Shown: positions 1 to 12,084 of the stretch, piece after piece | Numbering within the stretch: the stretch's first letter is position 1 | How the letters are laid out: the number at the start of each line of letters is the position of its first letter | Origin: Diospyros lotus | Lineage: Eukaryota; Streptophyta; Magnoliopsida; Ericales; Ebenaceae | Direction of reading: 5' to 3' | Length of the DNA stretch: 64,000 nt | Assembly (NCBI RefSeq): GCF_014633365.1 | Contig: NC_068344.1 | Span: 16,631,669 to 16,695,668 of the forward strand | Notes under the pieces: model-generated | Seen by the model: the letters and a program-made list of their open reading frames with translations, nothing else | Database searches by the model: none | Told to the model about the DNA's origin: nothing | Position numbers and translations under genes: made by a program

Positions 1-1
1 G

Positions 2-1890
2 TCGGGGCTGGGCACCGTGCTCGTACAAGAAGGAAAACCAATAGCCTTTCTCAACCAAGCCCTGGCCCCAAAACACTTTGGGCCGAGCATCTACGACAAG
101 GAATTAATTGCAGTACTCATTGCAGTGGAGATATTATCTGAAAGGGAATCCATCCGTGATAAAAATGGACCATGAGAGCCTCAAGTTCTTAATGCAACAA
201 AAGTTGCACACTCAATTACAAAAAAAAAAAGGAAGTAACCACTCATGGCCTCAAGTTCTTAATGCAACAAAAGTTGCACACTCAATTACAAAAAAAAAAA
301 AGAAGTAACCAAGCTGATGGGATTGGATTACACGATACAATACATAAAAGGAAAGGAGAATACAGTGGTTGATGCACTGTCAAGAAGGGAGGAGGCAGGG
401 GAATGTCGGGTAGTTTCAGCCTTGGTGTCAGATTAGGTGAAAGCAGTGTCAGACAGCAATGAACAAACCCCTTGGGCAAAGGATCTTATAACCCAATTGG
501 CTGCTCGACCAACTAAATATAAAGGATACAGCTTAAAAGTTGGACTGCTATGATACAAAGGGAAGTTGGTTATAGGAGATGATGCTCAACTCAAAAGGAG
601 GATTTTACAATCCTTACATGACTCCCCCATTGGAGGGCATTCAGGTATGAATGTCACTTACAACAAGGTTAGACAGCTCTTTCACTGGCTGGGATTAAAG
701 AAGGATGTGACCGAGTTTGTGCTAGAGTGTTCTATTTGCCAGTGTTATAAACATGAGCAAGTTCCTTACCTAGGCCTACTCCAACCTCTAGACAATCTAG
801 AGTAAGCATGGCAGCAGATTTCCATGGATTTTGTGGAAGGATTGCATAGATCAGAGGGAAAGAATACAATACTGGTGGTAGTGGATAGATTGATGAAGTT
901 CAGCCATTTCTTAAGCATAGCTCACCCATTTATAGCCCCTGAAGTATCTAGATTATTGTTGGATACAGTCGTGAAGATACATGAGTTACCCCTATCAATT
1001 TTATCGGACAAGGATAAGGTGTTTACCAACCACTTTTAGAAGGAATTGTTCAAACAACTAGGAGTGGGGCTGCACATGTCTACAGCCTACCATTTGGAAA
1101 CTGATGGACAGACTGAGAGAGTCAACCAATGCCTGAAATCGTATCTCAGGTGCCACTGCTGCTTTAAATCGAAGAGTTGGAACAGGTGGCTGCCCTTGGC
1201 TCAATGGTGGTATAATTCTAATTACCATCAATCCTCAAAAAGGTCCCTATTCGAAGCCCTCTTCGGATACAAACTCCCATTGATACCCGTAGTCATGCAA
1301 TACTCTAAGGTGGAGTTGGCTGCAAATTAATACTTACAGCAGAGACAAGAAGCATTACAGGTGATCAAGAGAGAATTGGTTGTGGCACAGAATCGTATGA
1401 AGCAGCTTGCCGACAAGAAGAGGGGTGAGAGAAGCTTTGAGGTGGGTGACATGGTCTACTTGAAGGTTAAGAGGTTCCAGTAGCAGCTATTGGCTGGACA
1501 TCCTTCCACCAAGTTGAGCCCGAAATATTGCAGGCCCTTTCCGGTGCAGCCAAAGTGGGGAAGGTAGCATATAGATTGCAAGTAGGGATTCATCCCGTCT
1601 TCCATGTCACCTTGCTGAAGTGGTCAGTGGGGTCCCTTGATCGCATAAGTTCAGACCTTCCTCCCTTGGAAGCGGACTTAGAAGAAAGGGAGGAACCCCT
1701 CACAGTGTTGGACAAGAGGGTGATCTATCAAAATTCTATTCCCATTGCATAGGTGCTGGTGCAGTGGACCCACTATCACCCTGATCACACAATGTGGGAG
1801 TACCTATCTGACCCTTCTCAAGCAATTCCCCCGAGTTGCTCAGCTTTTGTGGTTTCTTGAGAACAAGAAATGTCTTCAAGGGAAGGGGTA
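2..1890 (+). pseudogene. Ty3/gypsy chromovirus pol remnant (RNase H, integrase, chromodomain)
   Basis: C-terminal half of a retrotransposon polyprotein, entering from the left edge. Frame +2 at the start reads a Ty3-type RNase H (IAFLNQALAPKHFGPSIYDK, then ELIAVL). A zinc-binding integrase head (H/H/C/C around LHDSPIGGHSG and CSICQC) lies at 600-770. The integrase core follows, with all three acidic positions retained (MDFVEG at 824, SDKDKVF near 1010, TDGQTERVN near 1102). A chromodomain-like tail (VLVQWTHYHPDHTMWEYLSD) lies near 1753-1815. In-frame stops fall near 801, 1037, 1328, 1481 and 1750, and a 70-bp tandem duplication disrupts the RNase H frame. The element is dead. The terminal chromodomain places it among the chromoviruses; the short LTR hints at a Reina-like lineage, which is inference. 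Confidence 0.9.
180..310 (+). repeat. 70-bp period tandem duplication in RNase H
   Basis: The block starting tcaagttcttaatgcaac at 181 recurs at 251 and includes the poly-A tract. The two copies are nearly identical, so the duplication looks recent. It breaks the reading frame of the RNase H domain. Confidence 0.9.
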
Positions 1891-1891
1891 T

Positions 1892-2180
1892 TGTCATGGT
1901 CCTAAGGGTAGGATAGTCCAAATTTTTTGTAAGCTGCTAGGGATGTACCTAGGCAGTTATTAGCTAGCTTCTCCTGGTAAGATACAGCAGCTAACAGATT
2001 ATAAATACCTGCACTGTGTCTCAGCCAAAAATCTTGAAATGAAAAGAATCTAATTTCTCTCTCTAAATTCTGTTATACTCTCTCTCTCTCTCTCTTCTCC
2101 TTTCTCTCTTCCTTCTCCGAATTCCTTCAGGATTCTCTCATCAGAATCCTAAAATACCCTTCAGCTCTGAGAAGCTGACA
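1892..2180 (+). repeat. 3' LTR of the chromovirus
   Basis: The 289-bp segment begins TGTCA and ends TGACA, a 5-bp inverted repeat. It directly follows a purine tract (aagggaaggggtat, about 1879-1890) that fits a polypurine tract. A TATA-like attataaata lies near 1998, and a (TC)n microsatellite at about 2073-2092 sits in the leader region. The left LTR and the matching target duplication are outside the window. Confidence 0.8.
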
Positions 2181-2551
2181 GTTACATGTATAGTCACACA
2201 ACTCACACCAGTTGGTTGCTTCAAAGTTTTGGCTCTATTAATACCCACATCCCTGGAACTCTTCCAAGAAGTAACATCTACTTCCTCTGTGCTTTCTAAA
2301 CTTTATCGAGTGGAAAAGTACAAGACCATGGAACTTCCCTTCCAGTCTTGCGTGGGCAGGGTGGACCTGCCAAATCTGGAAACAGATCTGCTGTGACTGA
2401 TGAGCACCTCAAAGGAGGGCTTAAGCAAGAAGATACCCATTTGATAATCTTGACTTAATCTTGAAGCAGCAACTTCATTGATGACTGAAATATCTCTAGA
2501 AAAACTGTATTCTGTTGTCTTTAACTTGGTCTCCATTTATACGTCTTGCAG
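2181..2551. other. Gap between LTR and the LCAT-like exon
   Basis: No open frame on the plus strand extends through this stretch. It could be intron upstream of the 2552 exon or LTR flank. Confidence 0.4.
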
Positions 2552-2722
2552 GCTGATGGATTTGCAGCAACCGAGAGGGTAGGAGTTGCGAATGGTCATC
2601 GGCAGCTCTTGCGGGACAAAACAGTATTTCAGCTTATTCAGAAGTGGTTAGGAGTGAGCCAGGCCCAGAAGGTCATAAACCATAAGAAAAGTAGCAAAGT
2701 GATGGATTTCGATTTACACTAA
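2552..2722 (+). CDS. Last exon of a phospholipase A1 / LCAT-like protein
   Basis: After a good acceptor (cgtcttgcag) an open frame of 56 residues ends at TAA. It begins ADGFAATERVGVANGHRQLL and continues RDKTVFQLIQKWLGV before a basic tail. From family knowledge this resembles the C-terminus of plant LCAT-like phospholipase A1 (LCAT3 type), where the segment follows the GDGTVP motif and carries the catalytic His in a G-x-H-R context (here NGHRQLL). The base order and codon use look like a normal gene. No other exon is visible in the 370 bp up to the chromovirus LTR, so the rest either lies left of the window beyond the retroelement or is lost. A possible AATAAA is at about 2834. Family assignment is from memory of the motif, and function is unproven. 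Confidence 0.55.
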   Translation, partial: ADGFAATERVGVANGHRQLLRDKTVFQLIQKWLGVSQAQKVINHKKSSKVMDFDLH

Positions 2723-3565
2723 CTTGATTGCACAAGAGCACATCAATGATTAATCTTTTCAAAGAATCCATGTTTTCATTAAGTCCAAATGAAGAAACCT
2801 TTTGTCTTTGACTTCTGGATCAACTGTATGTCAATAAATTTCCTCTAGTTTCTGGATCAACTTTTTGATTCTTGGACCACCTTTTTATTGCTCAATTTTC
2901 TATCCTTTGCTCTCCGACCAGTTGCTGCTTTTTTCTCCGGCGATTAGGAGGCTCCCCCACCTCCAATCTCAACCACCACTTAATGCAACAGCATATATAG
3001 GCTCCGCCTTTGTTTCACTTGTACTTGTTTATGCACAAAAACTCACCAACTTGAGTTTTGGTGGGATGTCAATGTTGCTCCCCGTGGGGGGTGGGGGATT
3101 TTGTGAATTGGACTTTTTGAAAATTTTAAGGATTGATTAATGTGCAGTTAAGCACCTGGCCATTGTTCCTCTTGTAAAATGGATTGATTTTTAAGGATAC
3201 TAGGTATATAGATGGAAGTAAAGCACATGCACATTCATCACAAGAATTTTTATAGAGGATTAACCTGCATCCTCCCTCTTCAACACTAAGTTTGAAGGCT
3301 TAAATTCCTAGTTTTTGGTAGGAGTTATTAACCTTAATACAGTCTTTAGCTAGGTGACAACTTCAACACAATATCTCCTTGCTTTTGTAAGATGTTAGTA
3401 ACCTAATACAACCCCTTGCCTAACAGAAATTAAGCTTGTGGCAAGTAGAAATCTCTTATAATAAATGTGAGTCTGCTAACACTAATGGTGACTAAATACA
3501 ATAAAGAATGACTTAACACTTTAGGTCAAGAATGTGAGAAAGTTTTAAATCACCATAACACTTCT
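2723..3565. other. Intergenic AT-rich sequence
   Basis: 3' flank of the LCAT-like exon. Short open frames here show no codon structure or recognisable motif. Nothing else is supported. Confidence 0.5.
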
Positions 3566-6349
3566 TGTGACACCCCGTCCTAGCGTAGGGCACCATAAAG
3601 GGTTAGTCACCTCCCAAACTGAAGAAAATGCCCAATATGATACTAAAGCATGGGATTATCAAGATCTAAACAATTAGAAAGTTTCCTTGGCCCGTTGAGA
3701 CTACATTGCGAAAGCATAAAAAGAAAAACTTACCTTAACGAGACTCGCCATATTTTGAAATGAAACTAAAATTCGTAAAGATAAAAATGAAGGCATGCTT
3801 TTGAGACAATCTACAACAAAATCAAACTCATACATACATCGTCAATTATCATTTTAATAGGAGACGTACAATCTCGTCAACACTATGATTGACACCATAG
3901 CCTCCGACCATACAACCTATCTTGCTTACAATTTATACACAAACTAGTAGTTTGAATAAACATATTTCAAACAAAGATACCATAACAAGGGAAACAAAAA
4001 ATCTGGCTGGCTTCTAAGTCAACTATTACATTTAATCGGCATACATCTCAAATTTAAAATAAGTCTCTAGCTTAATACATTCATCAACAATAAATAAAAC
4101 ATGTGACATTGAGTACGTTCAACTGAAAGGTACGTTAACACTTAGAGGTAGATGTTAGAAAACAAGTCGGTTTTCAAAAACCTAACAAATTCAACGAAAA
4201 CGAATCAATTTTTTACAAGAAGCGATGATAACAGCCATATGCATACATCAAACCATCAAATGGAAATGCTAAAGCAGGTAACAATTATCCCAAGCACAAA
4301 GAAAGATGGTCGGTTGTTTTTGATGCGCCTCAAACCCTAACCTTTCGATCTCCTGTTAAGCTCCTATGAACCCCTTCACAAGTAGCCCATGAACTAGCTC
4401 TAAACAGCTCTTGAACTTGCTCATTGGCTAACTAAGCCACCCCCACAAGCATAGGGGACCAAGCTAGTCCACACTTGGGCAGCCCTTCATCAAACTTACG
4501 TGCTAGCCAAGACTAAACAAAAGTAATGCAAGGTTGTCCATTGGTTCTCGAAAAATGGAAATGACCATCTCAAGGCCTAATGATTAAGAACAAGAATAAA
4601 TGAGCAAGAAGAGAAGGAGAGAGCAACAAGCAACTGAGTAAGGAAGAGAAAGATGAACAATGGCAGTTAAGAGCTTCTGCACTTTAGCTTGCTATGCACG
4701 CATGAAGGAATGATCGAAGTGGAGAAAACTTTTCCTCTTCCCTCCAACTTGTCTCCTTTATCTCTCTCCTCAATAAATGCTCTAAAGAAGCAATTAATGA
4801 AGAAGCGACTATGACGACCTCGATCCCACATTCGGGGTGTCATTGTAACCCATGGTTACAATCACGACCACTGGCCAAATTTAAAGGTCCGCTATGCCCC
4901 CAACAAGTTAGGTTGCCTTGGGTGGGAATCAAGTTTCACCACCTTCACCCATTGAGAACTCAAGTTCCAAAAAAAAAAAAAAAAAATAGGCAATGAAGGG
5001 CCTTCGAATCTTGGTCGGGCTACACATTTTATAAGGTCTTGGGGATGGAAGCCCAATAAAAATTAATTTCCATAAAATTACTCTAAGTCTTATTTCCGAC
5101 CTTAAGATCTCGTTTGTCACACACATATTTAATACAAAACTAGAAAAATAAAATACTCATAATCTCGTAGTACAACAAAAATCTTTTTACACTTGGTCAA
5201 TCATGTCCACCGGAGAACTATCCACTACCACTGCTTTCCTTTACTAGGGATTGAGTCATTTGTGTGGTTAATGATAAGGGATGAGTTCTAAAACCCAGTT
5301 AAAGCAATATATAAAAATAACAAATTGTAAGTCATGACAAACATAGAAAATATGAAGTGAAACATGCATGTAAACCCATCCACCTCATCCATCCAAGACT
5401 CTTGGTGGCCCCATATGAATTTCTATCAACCCCAACACGAGTTATGTTTCGTCCCTAACATCCATAGACTCATGTCTAGGCACTCCCCTATCATCATATG
5501 CAAGTCATGACAATACAATTTGCACAAACATATTTACCCTTACCACAACAATGTCTATGACCTTTCTTGGCAAATTCCTCTAAACCGTTAAAATCACCAA
5601 CGTTACACCTCAAAATTTCTCTAACAAAATTAAACACAATAAGTAAAAATAACTATTTAAATAAATACCACTAAACCCATATTTATCTAATACCAAACAT
5701 ATCTCACTTACTTTGTTCTTTAACTTTAATTGCTTTCTTCCTTTTAATTTCTTCTTAAATTCACTCTTGTTTTCTCCTTGTTAATTTCTCATTTTCTTGT
5801 TCTTCATCATTTATAGCAAATTTTACACACATTTCATTAAAATGTCCCATGTCCCACGTTTTCCTCCTAAAATCCTAGCCTTACCTTTAATTTATAAACT
5901 TTCCTTACTTTTCTACACTTGATTTAAGGTGTGAATGTTGCAAAAGTGGAGAGCACGTCATGACTTAAAAGGAGATGTGTTTATAACAAAGGAATAAAAT
6001 ATTGTATTGGGTGGCAGCTTTTAAGGAGATATGTTTGTAGATAAAGAATATAATAATGCATTAAGTGCCAGCATACCTTTCTCGTTTGTTTGATATATGT
6101 GCAATAACTAATTATACACTAATCCCAACTTCCTTTAATTATAATTTGGCAACAATTACTTTTATACTAAAGAAACTCCCAAATTCCAACCTTATACTTA
6201 GATCCTGAAAATTTTGAAAACTTTCAATCACTTCCCTATTCAAAATTTAATGTTCTCCATTAAATTCCACAATGCCACAAATTTTTAATAAATCATCTCA
6301 AAAATAGAAATTAATTTATTTTTCATTCCCAAAATACCAAAGTGTTACA
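3566..6349 (+). mobile_element. Possible non-coding LTR-type element
   Basis: The stretch begins tgtgacaccccgtcctagcg and ends ccaaagtgttaca, so its ends form an imperfect short inverted repeat (TGTGACAC versus TGTAACAC). Starts of this kind are common in plant LTR elements. No coding domain, primer-binding site or clear target duplication was found. The interior is AT-rich with a poly-A run near 4970. It could be a large solo LTR, a LARD-type element, or chance. Confidence 0.3.
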
Positions 6350-6350
6350 G

Positions 6351-7758
6351 TGATAGAGCATTCAATGCTTTGTCGTCAAAAGTGATAGAAGAAAGCTCCC
6401 TGATTTGAATCCTAGGCACATAAATGGTTGATAGTTCAAAGCAACTAGTCGACCGTTTTAGCCAGTTTTCCAAACCGATCGACCATTTTAGAAACTAATC
6501 AACAGTTTCTTTTCTTCCATCTTAAGTTTCAACATATTACATCAAGACCCACTATTAACTCTTAATAGCCCTTCACTAACTCTTAATGGAATCAAGACCT
6601 CTCATTAACTCTTAATGGTCTCCCTATTCTGTTAACTCTTAACAGTCTATTGATCACTTTGTTAACTTTTAACAACATCTATCATCATTAACTTTTAATG
6701 ATGATTAAGACCACATTGTCAGTGAATCATCACGAATCCAATGCTATGCCTATATAGTATGTGACCTTCTAAGTTTAAAACCATGTAGCAATCAGGAAAT
6801 GCCAAATTCTTTGACGCCGATCAAATTCTTCGATCGATTTTGAGAATCTCTCTATTTCTTTAAAATACCCTAAAAGGTCTTGAGTGACAACTAACCTTAT
6901 GTCAAAACAATTGTAATGGCAATGAAGTCAAACTTCAAGTGAGCCTATTAAGGCTTTCAATTACTATATAATACAATTTTTCCACTGACTAACATCTCAA
7001 CCGAGTGAGAGCCATTGACTGATCAAACTCACAGAACTCGGTAACTATGCCAAAATCTAGTTTGGTATGATTGAGATGATACATCAAAACTCCCTCCGAC
7101 TTTGAAAACTCTTTTATGACTATATAAGATATTCACCTCATACTAGAGGTCAATGGATCCCATTAGCAATTGCCTACCTCCATACACCAGCAGAATAAAG
7201 ACCACACAAAAAAATATTCTTACTTTCTGATTAGGTGGTTTCACTCAACGATAAATCTCTAACACCATTATATAAGACAATTGTGTCGCTTCTCGTCAAA
7301 AGACCAGCTACACAATTGAAGTCAGTAACAGATCATTAATCCTTTTAGCCATGTGATTTATTGCATGCGTCACATTCAACAGATGTTCAACCAACACCTA
7401 CCCACATGTCTGCTATCTATATCTCATGCAATATGGTATGTGACTCACCATTTTTTATCATTAATATCTCATACTAATCAAAGTTAGTAGCCCATGAGTT
7501 AGTCCATAGTTGATTAATCATAGTCCTTATCTAACTAATCTAAGGACTAGGAATCACTTTAAGAAATCTTGTACTAGAGATCCTCATCACATATTCTTAA
7601 CAACTTAAGAATAAGATCTTTATTAGGATATATAAGGACTCATTCATATACAATTGAAGAGGTATGAATGAAGATATGACTATTTTATTAATTACAAGAT
7701 TATTATCAAGCCCACTAGATGTCATCTAAATCTAGCATTAAGGCATACAACACTAACA
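6351..7758 (-). repeat. Copia LTR in minus orientation
   Basis: Read on the minus strand it starts TGTTAGTGTTGTATGCC right after a purine tract (aagtgggcgat), the usual polypurine tract/LTR border, and may end CTATCA at 6351. Its first 400 bp match the plus-strand LTR at 8236 and a third copy at 53468. The lower boundary is less certain. Confidence 0.65.
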
Positions 7759-8235
7759 ATCGCCCACTTACATTAATGTTAATTTACAAGCCATTATTGC
7801 ATCATCGCCTAGTATTTAATACCCATTTTCTCAAGATGGTGATCCAATTGTGCATGTGTCATTGCTTTAGTCAGTGAGTCTACGACATTCTATTATGACA
7901 CGATCTTCTACAACTACACATCTCTATGTGCTGCTATCTCTCTGATGAGGTGAAAGTGTCGCTCAATGTGTTTGGATTTCTTTTTAGACTTGGGTTCTTT
8001 GGCCTATGAAATACCCCATTGTTGTCACAATACAGAGGTATCGGCAACTCAATGGTCAGAACCATTTCCAGTTCAGCAATGAAACTTTTCGTCCAAACAA
8101 CTTCCTTTGTAGCATCGCATGTCGTAACATACTTGACTTCCGTGGTGGAATCAACAATTATATCCTACTTAGAACTCTTCCAGCTAACTACTCCACCGTT
8201 GTAAACAAAGATAAACTCAGATGTAGACTTTCTAT
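7759..8235 (-). pseudogene. Ty1/copia RNase H remnant
   Basis: The minus strand reads the end of a copia polyprotein: an STTEVKYVT motif (normally ADSTTEAEY), then ATKEVVWTKSFIAEL, YCDNNGVF, and a degraded LTKA near the end. Frameshifts and stops are present. It ends at the polypurine tract next to the LTR at 7758. Upstream parts of the element are missing because the plus-strand LTR begins at about 8236. Confidence 0.8.
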
Positions 8236-9480
8236 CTCTATGCCGAATGACACTAATGATGTAATCTTGTAAATTAATAAAATGTCATATCTTCATTCAT
8301 ACTTTCCTTTTTTATCTTGAATGAGTCCTTATATTTCTTGGTAGAGATCTTATTCTTAAATATTAAGAATATGTGACAAAGATTTTTCGTTCATAATTTC
8401 TTAAATGCATTCCCAGTCCTTAGATTTTTCAGAAGGGGAATATGATTTGTCGATAATGGATGGCACATGGGCTACTACCATTGATTAACATGAGATGTTA
8501 ATAATAATGGATGGTGAGTCAAATGCTACATTGCATGAGATGCATATAATAGACATATGGGTATGTGTTAGTTGAACATCTACTGAATGAAGTAATGGAT
8601 GCAAGCACAAACGGTAGACATATTCTTGAGACAGTCAAGAGTTTTCTTTATGTGACAAAGGAAATGATTGATAGTTCTTTTTAGGCTGTCGACTGTTTTC
8701 AGAATGGGACTAATCTCATGTGCTTTCGATTTTTGCTGCTTTCTCCATCAGAGCATTAAATGTTGTAATGGGTTCCTCTTCATGCCTCTTATAGGCATTT
8801 ATTAAAAGAAATAAATTAGAGAGAAGGGAAAAAGAAGCTTGTAGAAAAAGAGAACAAGAGAGAGAGATCAGCTGAGAGCTTTTTGAGAAAAAGCAAGTAG
8901 CCTTCATTCTCTCTCTTGATTCCTTCTTGCTCTTCTACTTCGATCTTCCTATTTTTCTTACTTTGAGAGGTTGATCGATCCTCTCATTCTTCTTGCTCCC
9001 ATAGTTGTTGATCCTCTCGGTTGTGAGACAACCATTTGCAAACCAAAAGAACCACCACAACTTCTGTTTACCTTCAATGAGATGATCCTAGCATGGGTTC
9101 GGTGAAGGGTTCCGAGGTAGCTCAGGCGTGGACGGACTAGGTCCTCCACATTTGAGGAGATGGGTTGATCACCCGAGTTTTGTAGGTTCGAGAGCAATTT
9201 TGGACATGTTGGAGGAAGCTGGTGGCTCGACTCTGAGACACATTGGACAACTAGTAACTAGTAACAACCAACATCCTTTGAGGTATATCTCTCAAACGCC
9301 TTATGGATGGTTGGTTTGTGTATATATATATGCATATGGATGTTTGATACTGAGTCTTGCAAGGGTTTGTTTTGCTTTTTTTGTGCATTTGTTTTGATTT
9401 CAAAAATGTTTTAAAATCGGTATACCCTTGCATAGATCCACCAAACATTGGCATTTTTCAAGTTACACGATTAACTTTCA
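8236..9480 (+). repeat. Copia LTR in plus orientation
   Basis: Its first 400 bp are the inverted counterpart of the LTR at 6351-7758 (shared ttcttgtaa, atcttcattcatac and cttattctta blocks). The right end ttaactttca is followed by a tRNA primer-binding site, so this is a 5' LTR. The first few bases of the LTR look truncated. After about 400 bp the two LTRs diverge, so they are related subfamilies rather than a pair. Confidence 0.7.
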
Positions 9481-9481
9481 A

Positions 9482-9493
9482 TGGTATCAGAGG
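9482..9493 (+). other. Primer-binding site (initiator tRNA-Met)
   Basis: tggtatcagagg, one base after the LTR end. This matches the initiator-Met tRNA 3' end complement used by most plant copia elements. Confidence 0.8.
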
Positions 9494-9935
9494 CTTAGCT
9501 TGGTATATTCATCCTATGCGTGTGCTTTGTGTGTTGTGTGCATGTTTTGGATATGTTTTTGCCTACTATTTTGTTGGATGTGTACAGTGACTATCAACTG
9601 TTCATCCAAATGGTCAACAATTTCTAGTGTTCACAAAGGAAATAGTCAACCGTTTCCAATGACCTAGAAAAGAGGTCAACTAATTTGGAGAAAGTCAACT
9701 AGTCTTGTTGAAACCAACTAAAACAGTCGACAACCATGAAAGTTGTCAATCAATTGTTCCAGTGGGAGGAATAGTCAACAGTCTTGGAGATAATTAATAG
9801 TTCCAATTTCACAAGGGAAGAACGGTCGACCGTTTTATGCTGTTTACTAGCCGATTGTCTATTTCTCTTTGGTGTATGCTAAAATATGATGAGATTAGAT
9901 TAGATGGCTTAAACCGAAAGAAATTTAACATAAGA
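9494..9935 (+). other. Copia 5' leader rich in GTCAAC/GTCGAC motifs
   Basis: Non-coding internal start of the element whose 5' LTR ends at 9480. Between 9590 and 9850 there are about nine copies of gtcaac or gtcgac variants, several followed by cgttt or tagt. No gag frame follows; the element is cut off before its coding region. Confidence 0.55.
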
Positions 9936-12084
9936 TGTCATGGTCTGAAAAGTGGCACACATTACATAAGCACAAAAATTATTTAAATTTATTTTTAAAA
10001 TGCGCCAACTTGTTCAATGAGATTGAATGGATGATCATGGACTTGTTCAATGTGATTGAATGGATGTATGAATGAATGAATGATTATAGGTATTTATTTG
10101 ATAAATTTGTAATATAGGATTGTAAAAGAGACCCATTTTCTTTTTCATTTTTAGAATTAGTTGTAATTTATAAGATAGTTCTTGTAAATGAAGAAGGAGC
10201 ATCAAGAGTTGGTGACTCGAGCGAGCAAGTTGTAATCGCCATGTGATTTAGGCAAGTTTTAGATACCGAAAATGTGGTTTGATAGCAAAATAAATAGCCG
10301 AATCGGCGGCAAGGAGTGCCTCGTGACTTAGATACCTAAGGAAAAATGTATGTTCTTGACGAGCGTCTCGAGACATGATTTATGGCACTGAAAGTGGTAA
10401 AATCTGAGATAGTTTTCAATACAGCTATGATTCGAGTTGAAAAATCAAATGGTCGTAGGAGACTTTCGGGAAGTCAACGAAACCCTCTAGAGGCTCTAAA
10501 TTTGTGATTAAAATAACCCTTAAGTGATTTTGGGTTGAAGCAAAATAGTTTATGGTCGAAACATATATTCGGGCCTAAGTGCAAATTATTAATTTTAACC
10601 GAGGGAGGTCGAAGTGATGGTTTTTCTGAATCTTCAGGGGTGAAATGAAGGTTTTAGAACATATGGAACTTCATGAAATTGTCAGAAAATTCAGGGGCTT
10701 GAGGACGAGGGCCAAAATGCAAAAGGAAATTGCAAGGGGGTGGAACTACAAAATTCAGAAATTTCTGCAACAGCATGGCCGCTGCCTGCCGCAAATCGTG
10801 GGAGCCAAATCCGGTGATGGGACGGTCATACGTCGCCAGGGCATGGCCAAGCATGGGCCAAGGTCGCGTATGGAAGAAGCAATGACCTCTGATTTGTCGA
10901 AGAATGGCCGGGATTGGCCTATAAATACTGAGGGTTTGGTTAAAGTTCTTCATTCAAATATCTCACATTTGAGAGTGATTCGAAGGATTTGGTTAGAGGG
11001 ATTTTGCTCCCAAGGCAATGAGGATTTTTTCTAGAGTTTTTGAAGTATTTTGGTGCGAGTTTAAGGGGTTTTTGAAGGAGTGGCCAGAATCACTATGGAT
11101 GCCGTGGTCGAGCCTTTGGCCAGCCGTTTGAGGGCTTTTTCGGTGACTTTTCAAGCTCCAAGGCGTGCCATCTTGTTCACGAGGTTGAGGAGAGCAATGG
11201 GGAAGAAAGAAATCAAGGTTTCGTGGTGAAACTAGGCGAATGGCGACGAGTATCTTGTCGAGGAAGAACAGTGGTAGCGCGTGAAACGCACTCGCCAGGC
11301 ATGTGGCAATGTGTGGAAAGGTAAGGAAAATACAGAAAAAAAAAAATAGAAGAAAATTCAGAAAAATTCCAAAAAAAAATTCCAAAAAATTAAGGATTTT
11401 ATTTTATGAATTTTTGTGGAAGAAATTTCTAGAAAATATTGAAGGAAACATTTATTTTGTGATTTTTGAGGAAAAGGGGGAATTTTGGAAAATAGACGAA
11501 AAATAGGAGAAAAATTTGGAAAAATCTCAAAAAATTCCTGGAAATTAGGAATAATATTTTATGAATTTTTGTGGAGGAAAATTTAGAAAAAAATACTTGA
11601 GGAGGTATTTATTTTAGATTATCGAGAAAATTGTGAGAAATTAGGGAAAAATAGAGATTAATTTTCCTTTGAATGCATATGATGTCTAGGGTATTATTGA
11701 GGCTCGAGATTGATAAATAATGTGCCTGGAATGGGAATCAAGGTCGAGCACAAATTTCGAGGAAATCCCAAATTTGGTCCAATGTGAGACTCAAGTACTT
11801 AAACTCCTATTTTTGTAAAGCTCCTATTGCATGAAACGTGTTTTGTTTAACGTTCTTGTATGCAAAATCCTATTATTCTCTTCGTGAAATCATGTTGCAT
11901 ATATAAAATGTGATTTTTCTGAAAATACATGTTGTTGGCTTTTTAACTGTTGTATTTATAAAATTCGTGTGTCCATACTGTTGTACCTATCTATTGTTTG
12001 TCGAAGGTAAAAGTTGGATCCCCCGAGAGGCATTATGTGTGAACCATCAAGAAAGCTCTCGTGGGGAAGATTGTGAGTCTAAAG
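9936..12084 (+). mobile_element. Old LTR-type element, left piece
   Basis: Non-coding sequence with LTR character: a possible TGTCATGG start at 9936, a TATA box (cctataaatactg, about 10919) and A-rich imperfect tandem repeats (ttttatgaatttttgtgga at about 11402 and 11553). The copia element is inserted at its right end. The flank ahead of the insertion (cgagaggcattatgtgtg near 12020) resembles the flank behind it (cgagaggcactatgtgtg near 21383), which suggests a short internal repeat. Open frames at 10645-11034 and 10993-11385 have no family features and are not called. Classification as a chromovirus-type LTR is a guess. Confidence 0.4.

Noticed and set aside
10645..11385. Two open frames of about 130 codons on opposite strands
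   Set aside because: They lie in LTR-like sequence with a TATA box, have no recognisable motif, and overlap tandem A-rich repeats.
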